Shown here: positions 25,046-39,373 of the stretch, piece by piece
How positions within the stretch are numbered: position 1 is the stretch's first letter
How the letters are laid out: the number at the start of each line of letters is the position of its first letter
Assembly: GCA_029931535.1 (NCBI GenBank)
Contig: JAQPZY010000542.1
Coordinates: 1-64,000, forward strand
Direction: 5' to 3'
Source of the DNA: Margaritifera margaritifera
Taxonomy: Eukaryota; Mollusca; Bivalvia; Unionida; Margaritiferidae
Length of the DNA: 64,000 nucleotides
The notes under the pieces: model-generated
What the model was told of the DNA's origin: nothing
The model's input: only the letters and a program-made list of their open reading frames with translations
The model's database searches: none
Program-made: the position numbers and the translations under genes

Positions 25046-28000
25046 ACACAAGTTAGTCTGATTTCACAGTTACTTTTTCTCATTACTTATTGTAAACTAA
25101 ATTGCTTTATAGACTTGTCGAATTAGAAATGAAATTATTGAGAAAATAATGTGGCATTACATCCAGTGGAAGCTGAATTTTATTCACCGCTAATTACACC
25201 ACCACGTCAGCGTTCAGTCACAAGCGAGTATATCAAGAATGGGTAAATAAAATGTAATGATAGCAATAAGTATGTATAAAATGGCTTTTTTTGACTTGTT
25301 TTGCCATTTGTATAATACAACATGCTGACACAAGATATATTTTTCTCCCCTTAGCAGCATAGAAGACGTTTCTTCTGGCTCAGTTGATACAATTTTGACG
25401 CAAGTTTCTATAATTTAGTCATTCTTAGGAAGAAAAGAAAAAACCATAGAAGTCACCATTTTGAGGCACTTTTAACAAGAAACCTGAGCCACTCATTTAT
25501 ATGTTTGCACTTTACAGATTGGTATTTTGCATAGGGTTTATTTGTTTTAAAAAAAGAGTTTCTCAGGTTTTTCTCACTGGTTATTCTGGTTATTTAAAAA
25601 AGACCTTGTATATCTTAGGTATTGTTAAAAGAACTTTAAATTCCCTTTATTTTGGTGTATGATTGATGGGTGTAATTTGCACTATAGAGTATACAGCTTG
25701 GCTTTGCTTCAGATGTGCACCTAGCAAAGAACTGCTAACTCTGCTTGGTCATTTCCACTTCCTGGTCTTCAAAGGTAGACTGTAAAAAAAAGAGCTGATA
25801 ACTTTCATTTTACTTTTGATACATTTTATAATTCATTCATTGCACTTTCAGAAGCCGGTATTACCTACTCTGGCAAAATTTGTTTTCCCTGTTTAAAAAC
25901 TGCTAAAGGTACTGTACTTTGGGACTAGTTCAGACGGATTTTTCGATCACATGGAAGCAGCCATTTGGATCAGCTGCGTGCCTATATCATGCACGATTTC
26001 CACAAGTACAAAATGTAAATAAATTTCGGCCAAAGTACATGAAAGTAGCATAGAGGTATGCCAATATTCTTGTATTGCGCGTGTTGCAGATCGAAACAAT
26101 ACACCTTACACCTGTCACTCTAGCAGAAGTGCGTTCTATCCGTGGAGCGCCACCTAAGAAAAAACTATATCGTTGTATTCTCTTCTCTATGTTAGTAAGC
26201 TGACTACTTGAAATTAGGTCCTGCTGATATTAAATCAGTGTGGGTGTGATTCGGTGCATATGACCTACAGCTATCTGGATCATGCGACAAGATAATTTCG
26301 GAAATTTTGCTGCATGATTTAATACTTAAAGAGGAAAGGTCATTTTTATTGATCAATTTGCATTATGGCGACTGGCCAGCAAGAAAAGTAGAGTTTATTG
26401 AGACTGAATGTGGATATTATTGCCGCAACTAATCTCACTAACGTTGATTAAATGTCGCTGTTTTTTATCTCTAAAAGTTATGATGTTTGCTTCTATTGTT
26501 TCATGACGGCAATCTTACAAATGAGCAACTCGTATGTATCAAGAAACTTAAATAATGCGATATAATGTCCCCAATTCCCTGAATAATATACAATTAGAGT
26601 TGAGGTATTGTGATCACGATAACATGATACTGTAAAATACAGTAAAACTTCGATTATCAGAACACAGTTCAGGTAAGTTTAATTTTTAAAGACTAAAGTG
26701 GGAAGTATAGACATGTATCAGACTCTCAGTCAGTTTAGTTCTATAGCAATCACGGGATTGAACAAGAGTAATAGGCTGGATGCATTCAAGACAATTCCTT
26801 GAAACCATATAAGCAAGATGCATGCGCAACATTATTATAGTTCTAGTGAACCAGTCCCTCTTTAATATGTCGCTGAAAGGTCAAACCGACAGGTCATTCT
26901 AGTCAAGCAGTACACACCTACTAGCTACAGTACATGTGTACATCTCTGCAGACAAATTAAATGCTTCATTTCGAAAGTTAAAGCAAAAATACACAGATAT
27001 TAAAGTTGCGTCAAAATCAAAGTAAAAAAAGACATTACTACCTTGTAAAACAGTGAGAATGCAATCAGTCGGAAGCTTGGCTAATGACGGTGTGGTAGGA
27101 ACTTCAGGTCAACTAAATATGGACTTTACACTATTACGTCCAAGTTAAATCTCAAGACTGTGATATCATGAAATACAGATAAAAAATATGTTTTCATAAC
27201 TCAAATCAGATGTTTACTACCCTACTGATCGAAATATAATACAAGGATTATAAGTACAAAATGGAAGTAACAACTTCGAAATATTTATCAAGCATCAGTT
27301 ACCCTTCGATACTTTTTAAATTTGATAAGTTAGTCTTGACCCATATTACATTGCAATATACGTATATATGTACAGACATGCATTCGTGTCTAAGTACATG
27401 CATCTCGCCATCCATACATACACATGTGAATGCAAGCATATACACAATTTTTGTTTGGCATTTGATTTTTATGCTGCGAACCGACGCCTAATTACAGTGA
27501 CATCGCGACATTAATTTTTGTGCTTGATAAATTCTTCACTTTTTATTGGGCAACTATAATAGATTAAATGTTCTATATACTATGAATATCTTTCTCCTCT
27601 CCCATAGCTGATTGTTTACGCTTCATTTATTTTGTATAATGAAATATCTGATAACACAAAGAAATATGTTCTCTCCTAAGTTCTATACGAAACGTAACTT
27701 CTGGCTCACTTGATAAATGTTTGACCCATTTTTTGATACTTTAGTCAGCCTGAAAAAACACAACAACAACAACAACCAAACAAAACAAAATAAAGCACTA
27801 TTTTAAAGCACGTTTCATACAAAACCCTAGCAACTAGGTTACTGATTGTCCATTTTTTGCCAGCGCAACTTCTGATTTAGTAGTAAGAGTGTCATGAGTG
27901 TAATATCTGGCTTAGTAGAAAGATTTTTATCAGCCTGCATTTAAGCGCTTTTCCTGTCCTATGTATTTGTGATGATACATCATTGTTACAGCATCTGATA

Positions 28001-28402
28001 CATAGTTCAAGGCTACCAAGTTCTCTTTCTATTTTGTGTGTCACTTTCTTAAATTTTATCCTTCGTCTTTAATCATCCTTTTTTTCTTTAATAATTTTCA
28101 ACCAAGAGAAGAAGCTAGCAAAATCTAATTACTACTAAGACACGTAATACTACTGGTTGTAACCATAACGGCCAGGGTTCTAAACTGCATTGTTTAGCTA
28201 AATTCAAACCGCAGTAAGTTTGTCTTCTTACAATTGTAGCCTAAACTGGCTATTTAGCTTTCTCTTATACAATCTTCACTCTTTATCATAACTTTTTTCA
28301 AATTGTTAATCTGTAAATCTAGCGCCTGTTCATTTTTAGGTGATCCATTCACGGGCAGTGATTATTGTGTGCTTGTTAGGCACTACTAAATATGATCCAA
28401 AG
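25046..28402. repeat. Segmental duplication, copy A
   Basis: It aligns in the same order and orientation with 30256-33480. Anchor blocks include TATATCAAGAATGGGTAAAT (25228) against the same with GGGC (30449); AATCAGTCGGAAGCTTGGCT (27063) against AATCAGTCGGACGCTTGGCT (32595); GTCAAGCAGTACACACC (26902) against 32442; and GGTTCTAAACTGCATTGTT (28176) against 33098. Blocks are separated by unaligned insertions, so it is old. No coding exon was found in it. Confidence 0.85.
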
Positions 28403-30255
28403 AATATCCGGAGCATTTTCTTCTTCCTCGGTGAATAATCCAAACTTTATTACAAGCAGCAAAGCATAGCGACCCATTTTTGTAAGAGCCAGAGATCTTG
28501 TATTCTCTATTGCTGACAACGGGTCACTCTGTTTATATCCGCTCTCTACCTTAAAGCACAATGGTCACAAATCCATTATACGTGACTCAGGCTGTAACGT
28601 TTTGAAGAACGTACTTATCTGTTAAAATATGTCAAACCTATACAATAAAGGACCATGAAATGGTGTGAAAAGTTCATTCAAAGTCGATTGAGACCAAGAA
28701 CACAGGTATTCTATATGCCTGGGAACATTTCATATTGTCATATATCAACCCAACATTCTGCGTATATACAGATCTTAAATTAAATCATTTTTTAAATAAA
28801 CGGATTAAAAACGATTCTAATTCTGTCAGTTCTACATTTTGATAGTTTTGTTTGCTGGGTTATGGGTTGCGAATTGTTCAAAAATTTTGTATGTTTATTC
28901 TTTTCTGGAACATATATGATAATATCTTGCCTTTGAAAAAGTGTCATTACAACTAATTTATATGATTGATTGGGATAATTCAAGAGAATTAAATAAATAT
29001 AATAGCAAACGATTTTAAGGATTTCATCTATGTAGACTCCACCCTCTCCAGGCTGATTTATTAATTAGTATAGACTTTAACGTTCATAGAAATTACACTT
29101 TTCTGAGTTTTTCTACTAACTGTTGACCAGGTTTATGGGATAGGCGAAAGTAATAATCAAAATTGAAATCTTCCTGATTTGCATTTTTTCTACCTCCAAG
29201 ATATACAATTTCTTATCAGTAGCTAAGTAAATATTGACGTTCTAATATACTTAAGAGCATGATTATATGGTAACACAGATGTGGTTAACGTTCATTTTAT
29301 GTGTTAACACTATTGACAGAGGGTATTTTATTCGAAGTAAACACAGCTCACATGGATTCTATTCACACCTGAGCCGGTAGGTGATTAATGTTTATCACCC
29401 GGTATGTCACCATTGATCATGGATCGACGCTTAATTATGTACGCTTGGACTACAAAATACCTTTGGTTGGACCATTATGTGTCTTTAATCATGCTTGATT
29501 AGCTTGGGACTTCTGCATTGCAGATTGCATATTGTCATAGCGGCAATCACGTAGAGACAAACAGGTGTGAGCATAAACTTCTTCTCTTTGCTTTTCCCGC
29601 TCTTCCTCCCGATCTTTTATTTGCATACCTGCCACATTATCTCGATGGTGGATACGAATCCTGGTACGCTAGATACACTACACGAGGCGTAGTTTATTAT
29701 GGTTCGATACAGCTAATTAGGGTTGATTAAAGAGTCATTAGATTCCAAATAGGTCAAACTTGTTTAATAATCAGAAGATAACTTTACATTCAACTGCTAA
29801 TGTCAATGACTATATCATGCATTGGTTTTCTTTTTAAAAATCAGATTGCAGTCTAGGTAGATAATTTCCCTTTTTTACAAAAATAAGATTTCAACTTCAT
29901 ATGCATATAGATTTTTCTTATAGTAAGTTAGCTGTTCACCTTATAACATATCTTGTTCATTGATGTAAAAGTTGCTAAAGTTGGCAAACTTGATAAAGAG
30001 GAAACACGTTAGAAAGTATGTGAAACCTAATTTACGTTGATGAACGCATCGCAAGTGCTTTTGCAAACGAAGATAAATATATAATTGAAATTCTTTCGAA
30101 AACTCCACTAAATAAATTGGATATAAATCTAAACAAAGTCGTTCTCTATGCAGAATATTCGCTCTGTCGATTATCGTGTTTTTGCTGCTTATATTCAAGT
30201 ATATTGTGCATTCTACTGACAAATATAAGGTGCTAAATAAACCGTGTGAACAGTA
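28403..30255. other. Spacer between duplicate copies, no gene recognised
   Basis: AT-rich. A 70-codon open frame at 29518 has no recognised motif. Confidence 0.4.
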
Positions 30256-33181
30256 AACAAGTTAAGCTGATTCAACAGTTATTATTTCTCCCAAATAGTA
30301 AATATTTGTAAAATAAATTGTTTTAAACACTTGTCGAAATAGTACTAAAATAAATCACCACACACTATTGCATTCCACCTCAGTGGAATTTGAATTTTGC
30401 ACACGGAAAACTGAACCGCCACATTAAAGTTAAGACACATGCAAGTATATCAAGAATGGGCAAATAACATGTAATAGAAGCAATAATTATTTATAGCTTC
30501 AAAAGTAAAAAAAAATCGGTATCAGTCACCACTGTAAACGGCTTCGAGCGCGGACTCAACCGTGAATATTTTAACTTCCTGAGACCACGTGAGGACGTAT
30601 CTACAAGGCTGTACTCACCACTCCCACACAAGCTGCTTACCAACGCATCAGAGCACTACGCATCGCTACAACTGACAATACATACAACAGCCACTTGTAT
30701 GTAACCCATTACATATACTTAGATGACGCTGATGATATAAGTATAGTTGCATATATTGTACTGAGGCTATAAATACCTGCAAGAGAGGAACTTAGTATGG
30801 TAAACGCACTTGATATTTGTCTACCTTTTGAAAAACTGGTTTTGTAATTTCAGTAATTTCTGAAATACTCACGTCTAACTGATCGATTTCATTTATAGAG
30901 TAGAGTACGTATTGCTGATTCTCATTTCCAGTGAGTCATTGAATTAATCTTGATTTGGTACAAAATATTGCGAACTCGTTATTTTGGTTGAAATCAAACA
31001 CTCTAATATTAGTCCAGAATAACCAATATGTACACAACTAGTTAATGCAAATAAATAATTAAGGTTCAATTTTATGAGGTGCCTTTTCAGTAATTGTATG
31101 TATGATTGGGAAGCATTTTTTTTGTCGCTTGGCATCTATTCCTCATTATAATATATAAGCATCAGATAATAATGATAGTTTTAGCGGCTTTTTTCGAGAT
31201 CCAACTTAATTTTGTGCCATGAGATTTGTATGAATTTAACAACAAATTTTAATACATTTAACATTTTGAGTTCGGTATATTTTCGGTCTTTTATTATAAT
31301 GTGAAAAAAATAATTCAGCTTCGTTTTAGTGATCAAACGTTTTCAATTGTTGGCTACTTTTTAAAAATATAATTGTAAGTTCATTACTGCAATTTTTTTA
31401 ATTGTACGTATTGTTTAGGACTGGAATATGTGATACTTAATTGACAGCCAGTTTTACAAATATGCAAATGTTGAAATAAATTAATAAATGTATATGTCCA
31501 GTAGAATGCACCGTGTTTATGACTTTTTATTAAAATACAAATTAATGCACTTGACAACAAACATAGTTGGCACAAAAGGACGGCATGGGAGTATGCTTGT
31601 ATTGTGCATGCAAGCAGTGTCGTTCAACCAGACTTCCGTGTCACTCCGATATGTCTAAACCTAGCGAATGTCTGATAAAGCTCTGTACAACTGAATGTTA
31701 CTGATAATTGTCTGTCGTTTCCATTTCCTTTCTTTCCTTCTTCTGTCCAAATTATGCGCCAACTATATCGTTATGGACCCTTACGCTCAGATGATAACGT
31801 TAGCATGTTTGTTTTAAACTTTAGAGGTGTTGGTAGAATGCGTTGGCGATGAAAAGTGCAATTTGTATTCCTTTTCTTCCAGTGAGTGTCACATTCTTAA
31901 GATTTGCTAGATATTTTTGAGGAAACGAAAACCTACTTGACCTACACAGATATTATTTTTTCGGTCAAAACAAAAGCCTAAATCTTTAATGCTGATGTTT
32001 TAGTAAAATTTGTACTGTACTTGTATACATTTGTAAAATTCTAATCGTATCCACTAATTTGTCCACCCTGCACACATTCGTAACGTTCTTCCTCTGTAGT
32101 TGATGCCGGATAAGCTGATTTTGACCGAAAAATGTAGCTGAAGCTGAAATTAAATTTAAATGTAAACTACTCTGCCAACCAATCAGCGACTTTATCGCAT
32201 CTTTGGTAATGTATATTTTGGAGATTGAAATGAAATTTAGAGATATTTACTAGACTGTCAGTCGGTTTATATCTAGGGGGATTACGAGAGAGTCTGGTTG
32301 AACGAGACTAATATGCTGGATGCGTACAATATAGTTCCTCCAAAACCAAACAAGCAAGATGCATGCAGACAATAACTATTTTTCGAGTGGACTAGGGCCT
32401 CATGCATTTTCCACCGAAAGGTCAAAGGGACAGGCAATTCTTGTCAAGCAGTACACAATTAGTAGCTATTGTACATGTCTATATCAATTATAATTAAATA
32501 TGAATTTGGAAAGTTTTTAAAAATGCAAAAATATTGATGTTGAGTCAAAATTTATATAATAGAAGATATTACATTATCTTGAAAAACAGTAAGCAATCAG
32601 TCGGACGCTTGGCTAATGAATGTGTGTTAGCAGCTTCAGATCAACTTAAGATGGACTTTATACTATTGCGTCCAAGTTAGGTCACATGACTGTGATATCA
32701 TGACATACAGATAAGAGATGTTTTCATAATTCAAGTCAGTTGGTTGCTATCGTACTGATCCATATAAAACGTTAGCGTATTAAAAGTGCAACATGGAATT
32801 GACAGCTTCAAAATGTTTATCATGGCTGCAGTTTCACCTCAACACTTTCTAAATTTATGAACGTGCATTTAAAATTTTTCTGTCCTTTGTATTTTTGATT
32901 GTACTTAATTGTAACAGCATCTGATAAAAACTAGAGGTACGAAGTTATATTTCTAGTCTGAGTGTAATTTTTATAGGGTTTCTCCTTCGTCATCAATTTT
33001 CGTCTTTTGCTTAATGATTTTCAATCAACAGGAGAAGCTAGATAAAAATGTATGACTACTAAGACATGCAAGGCTACATGTAATAACCATATCGGCAAGG
33101 GTTCTAAACTGAACTGTTCATCGCAATTCTGACCTTGGTGAGTTTTGTTTCTTTCAAGTGCAGCTTAAACAGGCTCTTTTG

Positions 33182-33254
<73 letters not shown>

Positions 33255-33480
33255 GCACACACACAAACACACACACACACAATCGTACCTCTTTCCATGT
33301 TTTTCATTTTCTTCAAATTTATGTATCGTCGATTTAACTCATCAGATTATTCCTTGAAAGCATAGTTCTCCTTAGACTCTTTCACATAATCTTAATCATC
33401 TGTCTACTCAGTGTCATGTTCTCTGCTCACGTGAAATGATTATTGTGTGCTTCAGAGGCACCACTAACTGGACCCAAACA
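30256..33480. repeat. Segmental duplication, copy B
   Basis: Partner of 25046-28402. Similarity starts near ACAAGTTAAGCTGATT and ends near TGATTATTGTGTGCTT...GGCACCACTAA. It includes a large (CT)n expansion (33184-33252) that copy A lacks at the matching place. Confidence 0.85.
33184..33285. repeat. (CT)n-(CA)n microsatellite
   Basis: About 70 bp CT then about 30 bp CA. Confidence 0.95.
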
Positions 33481-33485
33481 GTTAT

Positions 33486-33539
33486 GAGAGAGAGAGAGAG
33501 AAATGTGTGTGTGTGTGTGATGAGAGAGAGATAGAGAAA

Positions 33540-33592
<53 letters not shown>
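33486..33592. repeat. (GA)n/(GT)n compound microsatellite
   Basis: Alternating GA and GT blocks: GA, GT, GA, GT, GA. It lies immediately right of duplication copy B. Confidence 0.95.
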
Positions 33593-33594
<2 letters not shown>

Positions 33595-33991
33595 CCATGT
33601 AATTATTATAGGGCTTCAACTGACAAGTCAATGCAAGTCCAATCAAATAATTGGATAATTTTGAAAGAAGGGATACAGATATGTCTGCCTTACTTTTCTT
33701 GTAAAAGTAATTCACGGGAATCTGTATACATATAACAGCATCCCAATGTATAGTCACCAGATCTGGCATCATGATGTCGGCAAAAAATACATATTGGCGA
33801 TATTGATTATATTCATGGACACCACCCCGCCCAAATATATCCATGTCTAATTAACTACAATACACAGCACTAATGCAGAGTAGCATGTTGACTGTAATCA
33901 GTGGTGTCTACAGAATTAGTATGTATTTTTTTTTTTTGGAGGGGGGGGGGAAATAATTTTAATTATATAATTAATTTTTATATAATTCTTG

Positions 33992-34120
33992 CCTGCTACT
34001 ATTGCATTGTTTTCGTTTTCCGGGATGCCAAGTCCATAGTCCAAGCTTCCCTTCTCCAATTAGTAATTGGACTCCCAGAATAAAAAGAACATGATCCCAG
34101 TCTGATTCCTCAGTCACAGC
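33992..34120. repeat. Inverted repeat, left arm (about 130 bp)
   Basis: It pairs with 35436-35565. Shared parts include CATTGTTTTCGTTTTCC, GATGCCAAGTCC, AATTAGTAATTGGA and GAACATGATC (reverse complemented on the right). About 1.3 kb lies between the arms. Confidence 0.8.
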
Positions 34121-35435
34121 CAGGATACAGAATGTTTTCTTCTTTTCACTTGCACAGATACTACAAGACATCAGAGCGGTTGGGAGGAGGGAATCTTTGC
34201 AATTGGAGCAGGCAAGTATATCATAATTAAAATTAGTTTTACCACCGCACCCTACACAACTACATTTTAATAGCAGTAATACAACACCTACTACTACTGC
34301 ATTGCTGCATTTACCATTTAGGAGGAAGGCTGATGGCTTCAAACGAAAACTGGTATAACAAAAACAGATGCACTTATTGTGCTCTGGTAGATGGCTTGGT
34401 CACATATTGTGCTGTGACGAATGGACTAAATGTGTAAATATCTTCAAAATAGTGTGCCAAAGATTAAAGTTATAAGGATCAAAAGGTAGCACGAGATTGC
34501 AAGACGGCAGCTTTCATAACGTCGTCCAAAGAGGAGTAATCCAAGTAGGCCTAAGATGCAGCAACATTCCTAACCTCATGGGCTTTAATTCTCATGGAAG
34601 AAATGTCCGTCGCTGCGAGAGACAGACAAGTTCTCTTGATACTGAACACAATTCACGTGGAAATGGTGGCTGCCAAAATGTCAGAGGAACCATTGAAATG
34701 TAGAAAGAGACAATTTCTACTCCTCCTGCTTCCTTTAGATGTAGAAAAATGAAATGGTAAAGCCCTAACTGGGCAAAGGAGCTTATCTTGATCATCCCCA
34801 TCAGAGATACGACTGATAGGAATGGAGCAACTGAAGTCAGCTGATTCTTAGCCAGAAACTCAGGTTGGCAAAGAAGATAAACTGAATTATACTTACCATT
34901 GAATCATTAACAACCCTTTTCCACTGATAAGACATGAAGCTCATTTCTTCTCCTTGTTACCACTAAACAAAGCAGTAAATCCGTCTTAACCGTAAGATTC
35001 TCAAATGAAGCTTCACACCAGAAGTAACAAATTGGACATCTGTCTATGCATGCACAACCAGTGCTTGATAGGCAAGTAGGGTCAGTGTCCCATGGGGCAT
35101 TCTTGTGGAGGCACTTACTTACACCCTACGACAATAAAAGCACTGAAAAAAACAAATTACAAAAAACAAGATAACTGGAAACCATAAAACAATTAACTGA
35201 AGCACAACTTGCTAAGCAAAATGTAAAAAGCCTTCACAATTTGCAGAAGGAATGCGCACAAATACTCCGATACAGCAGAGATTTAGGAGAAAAACACTTA
35301 ATCGACACAATCATATATATGATTGGTCTGAAAGACAGTTAAAAACGACAACGAAGGCGAATTTTGTTGAGCAACTTGACACATGTATACTCACACGAAA
35401 GTCCAAAGGAAAAGAGGAAGATATTCCGCATGTTA
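34121..35435. mobile_element. Interior between inverted arms; unclassified, possible element remnant
   Basis: On the minus strand 33971-34342 there is a 123-codon frame with three cysteine pairs (CSCVGCGG, CSNCK, CSIC), resembling a small zinc-binding domain. It partly overlaps the left arm. On the + strand GRWLGHILCCDEWTKC (about 34386-34433) looks like a decayed retroelement segment. No transposase was recognised. It may be an old DNA transposon or simply two repeats in opposite orientation. Confidence 0.3.
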
Positions 35436-35565
35436 GCTGTGACTAAGAAATCATACTTTGATCATGTTCTTTTCTATTCTGGGCTTCCAATTACTAATTA
35501 ATAATTATATAATCGGTGGAGGGACTTGGCATTGCGGAGAAGGAAAACAACGCAATATTTGCAGG
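35436..35565. repeat. Inverted repeat, right arm
   Basis: Reverse complement of 33992-34120 with moderate divergence. Sequence just outside (TATTACTGCTATTAAAG) also matches inverted sequence inside the interval at about 34265-34285, so the structure is rearranged. Confidence 0.8.
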
Positions 35566-37710
35566 TAATTGTATTACTGCTATTAAAGCATTGATATATG
35601 TTTGCCACTTATAAGTATCGACAGTCTACAGGCAATTGTAATTGGGGGAAATACAAATGGAATTTTTCATGAGTGTAACCTTCGTCTTGATACTTGGCCA
35701 GGCAGGCGTATTATGTGTGCTTTGTAAAAAATGACTCATTGCTAATTTTATTAATCTGAAATAGTATATTATCGTAAAAAAATATGTCGATATCCTGATA
35801 CAAATTTAGGCTCAAAATAACATCACTGTCAATTTATATGGGTTTAGAGACCATAGACTCATTTCTTACTAGTCAAACACCAATATTGCAAAAACACCAG
35901 GCGACAAATTTTGTCCAGGTAATTTTGAAAGATAAATGATCGTGTTGAATGAAATAACAGTGAATGGAGACACTATATATAAGCAAACAATCTAGACAAT
36001 CAACGTCTCAAAAATCAACGTCAGAATATGGTAATATAAAAACCTTAAGTGAGATTTATATTCACAAATGCTATGGGCACTGGAGATTTGAAAGCACTTA
36101 TATTTAGTCATACATGGTGGTGGGGGTAATACAAAATGTTCCTTCTTTTTGTGTTAAAAAAATCCAATTAAAATTTCATAGATGGTGTGCTATATTGAAA
36201 AGTGCCTTGAAAGCCCATGAATATTATTTTCTCTGGAATAGTCCGAAAAAAACTGGTAGCAATTAGATATAATCGTGAACACTTATTACCCATCTTTCCA
36301 CTGCAATACTTTTGTATCTGAACACAACCTTCTTTTGTCAATGACCTTTTTACATTTTGCTATGAAAAGAGAGAGAGAGAGAGTGGTTGCAAGTTACATA
36401 CTAACACTATACTTTGTTTTACATGAAACATAGAAAGTAAGAAATTGTATTTTCCATACAGACATTATATCGCATGAAACTTAAGTCTTGAAATAAAAAA
36501 TGCAGCGTTACAAAACCCTGATTTAATCATTTAAAAAAGAGGTACTAATAACTTGGGGTAGGTCAAGATGTAACGTAACTATGGGGCAAAGTTGTCAGGA
36601 TTTCTATACTAGTATTTCACGCAATATAATGTCTTTACTAGGTTAAAGCTTGTAGTACATGCCGTCTGTTCATAGATGTAATGTAATCTGGTGTCATCAG
36701 GTTAAGTCTCCAGGTGCTCGTCTATGAAATACTGCTGGTAGCGATAACCAAGATCGTGTTGAAACAAGTCAGACATAATGCGGCCAAAACTCTGCAATGA
36801 GTCATAAAGTGGTTGATAAGTGGATGCTACATTATTTGGAACTGAAATCTCTCTAATCCCATTATTGTGTCGCTACATATAAAGTTTAGTAGACTCAATC
36901 TACTGTTTGTATCAACTGAACGTCATCCTGCTTGACACATTATTTCATGGCATTATTTTCACGGCAGAGACCATTTCAAGTAATAAGAACTTACAAAATA
37001 ATAAGATGCCAACTTTGTCACCTACCGCATCAATTTCCAGTTGAAAAACTCGCATATTTTTCATACCTCATTCACTCCCTCGCTCTCTGAGCTAGTAATT
37101 TATTATGGCGGATCTGAGTTTAAGTGTACCCAAATGGTACGTAGTTATATTAAATTATTCAATACGTATACAAGTGTCCACGACTTTTATACAAATTATC
37201 TAGTTCTATTAAAGATTAGCTCTCATCACAAATGTGGTCGGATAACCCCAGCGCTGCGCACCATAATGAGAAAAAAGGGTCTTCATCTGAACGGTTCAAA
37301 ATAGAGAATAAAATGATCATAAGTCGATGTCGGTATATTTGTAACTGAACCATATCTTTTGATTGTATATTATGGACACTAGCTGGTCCATCTTCGATAG
37401 CCAAGGGTCATCTATTTACTTCGTTCCACATTACGCGACACTTCGCAAACTAAATTAAGTTGATCAGACCAGACAAAGCTCTTTACAAAGAAATAAACAA
37501 ATAAATAAATACGAATTGAGCAATACCAGGACAACGACAAGGAAATGAACGTGTGTATGTGTAGAAAAGAAACAGACGGACAGACATACATACTAGAGTT
37601 AAAGCCGTCATGTCTCTTTTTATGGCATGGTTATTTGTATCTTTTCTTATAAAATGGTCTATGTAGCCAAATAATACTGCAATTTTAATATGGAGGTGAT
37701 CATGTTCACC
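35566..37710. other. No feature recognised
   Basis: AT-rich with a short GA tract at 36368-36383. Open frames (for example 37041-37304) have no known motif. Confidence 0.4.
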
Positions 37711-38795
37711 ATGACATATTGGACACTATGCTTAATAAAGAAAAGACAATTAAACACTAGGCTTAGTAAGAAACATATATAAATATAAACTAGACATTGC
37801 GCTAAAGACATATTGAACACTAGGCTCAGAAAGGAACAGACATATTCAAAATTATGCTCAGTAAGGAACAGACATATTGAACACGCGGATTAGTAACAAA
37901 GATTCCTAAATACATATTGAACACTAGGCTCAGAAAGGAACAGATACATTGAACACTAGGCTCGGTAAGGAACAGCTATATTGAACACGCGGATTAGTAA
38001 GAAACATTCCTAAAGACCTGTTGAACACGTGGATTTTTAAGAAACATTCCTAAAGAGATATTGAACAATTGGCTTAGTAGCAAACATATCTAAAGGAAAA
38101 CTGAACATTGTGCTTAGCAATGAATTTACCTAGAGACATATTGCACACTAGGCTAAGTAAGGAATTTATCTAAATAGATACTAAACACCAGGCTTAGTGA
38201 GCAACACCTAAACACATATTGGACACGACACTTAGTAAGGAACAGAACTAAAGACATATTGAACACGTGACTTAGTAAGGAACATACTTAAACTCATATG
38301 GGACATACTGAACAAGTAAGGAACATACATATTGAACCCGCGGCATAGTAAGGAACATTCCTAATGAAATATTGAACACTACGATTAGTTAGGAACATAG
38401 ATAAAGACGTATTAAACACAAAGCTTAGTAAAGAAGAGACATAAAGATATATTAAACACTAGGCTCACTGAGGAGCATAACTAAATATATACTGGACACT
38501 ATACTGAGTAAGGAACATACGTAAAGACATATTGGACACAATGTTTCGTAAGGAACATAACTTAAGACATATTGGATACTGTGCTTAGTAAAGAACATAA
38601 CCTAAACACATATTGGACACTAGGATAGTAAGCAACGTATCTAAAGGATAACTAACACATATTAATAGTAGACAATAGCACTAATGAAACATTGAACACT
38701 ACGCTTAGCAAGAAACATACCTAGAAACATACTGGATACTAAGCTTGGTACGGAACATCCTTAAAGACATATTGAACACTGGACTTTGGGAGGAA
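37711..38795. repeat. Minisatellite, degenerate unit of about 40 bp
   Basis: The consensus reads roughly ACATATTGAACACTAGGCTT followed by AGTAAGGAACATACCTAAAG. About 27 units lie in a row with heavy point divergence and indels; some carry CACGCGGATTAG instead of CACTAGGCTTAG, giving higher-order variants. No open frame runs through it. Confidence 0.95.
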
Positions 38796-39288
38796 AAATA
38801 GAGACAAGCAAGTATTGTTATGTTGCATCGACCAAATATATGCAGATACAAAATCAAGGTAATATTTAGCTTTTCAAGATCATTTGTTATTAATACCTGA
38901 CAGGAATATAAGACAGTGTAAGCAAATGACACCAAGTTTATCCTCATTCTAAAGCTTGGTAAATACTGAATGGGATACATAAATTATAAATTAACATGTT
39001 CTATAAGTGGATATTCACCTGCTGTTTTGCGGTTAACGATATGCTATGTACGTGCAGCAAAGCCGTGTGTTGGATGCATCTGTTCACAAATGAATGTGAC
39101 AAAACATCATTCCAAATATCGATCACCAGATCTGTAGTTCCAAATACAGTATATATCAAATAGGATAGCTTAACAGATACATATTTCCAGGTTGGAGTGG
39201 AGACACGGACTTATGTTAGCTTTTCCCATACCTATAAATTTTTGTTATTTGTATTTTGTGTGCAACCTATCTATTTGCAAGTTGTAAC

Positions 39289-39290
<2 letters not shown>

Positions 39291-39363
<73 letters not shown>

Positions 39364-39373
39364 AGAGAGAGAG
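39291..39373. repeat. (TA)n-(GA)n microsatellite
   Basis: About 70 bp TA then a short GA run. Confidence 0.95.

Noticed and set aside
37711..38795. CRISPR-like array
   Set aside because: Units are contiguous and degenerate with no unique spacers, in eukaryotic DNA: a minisatellite.
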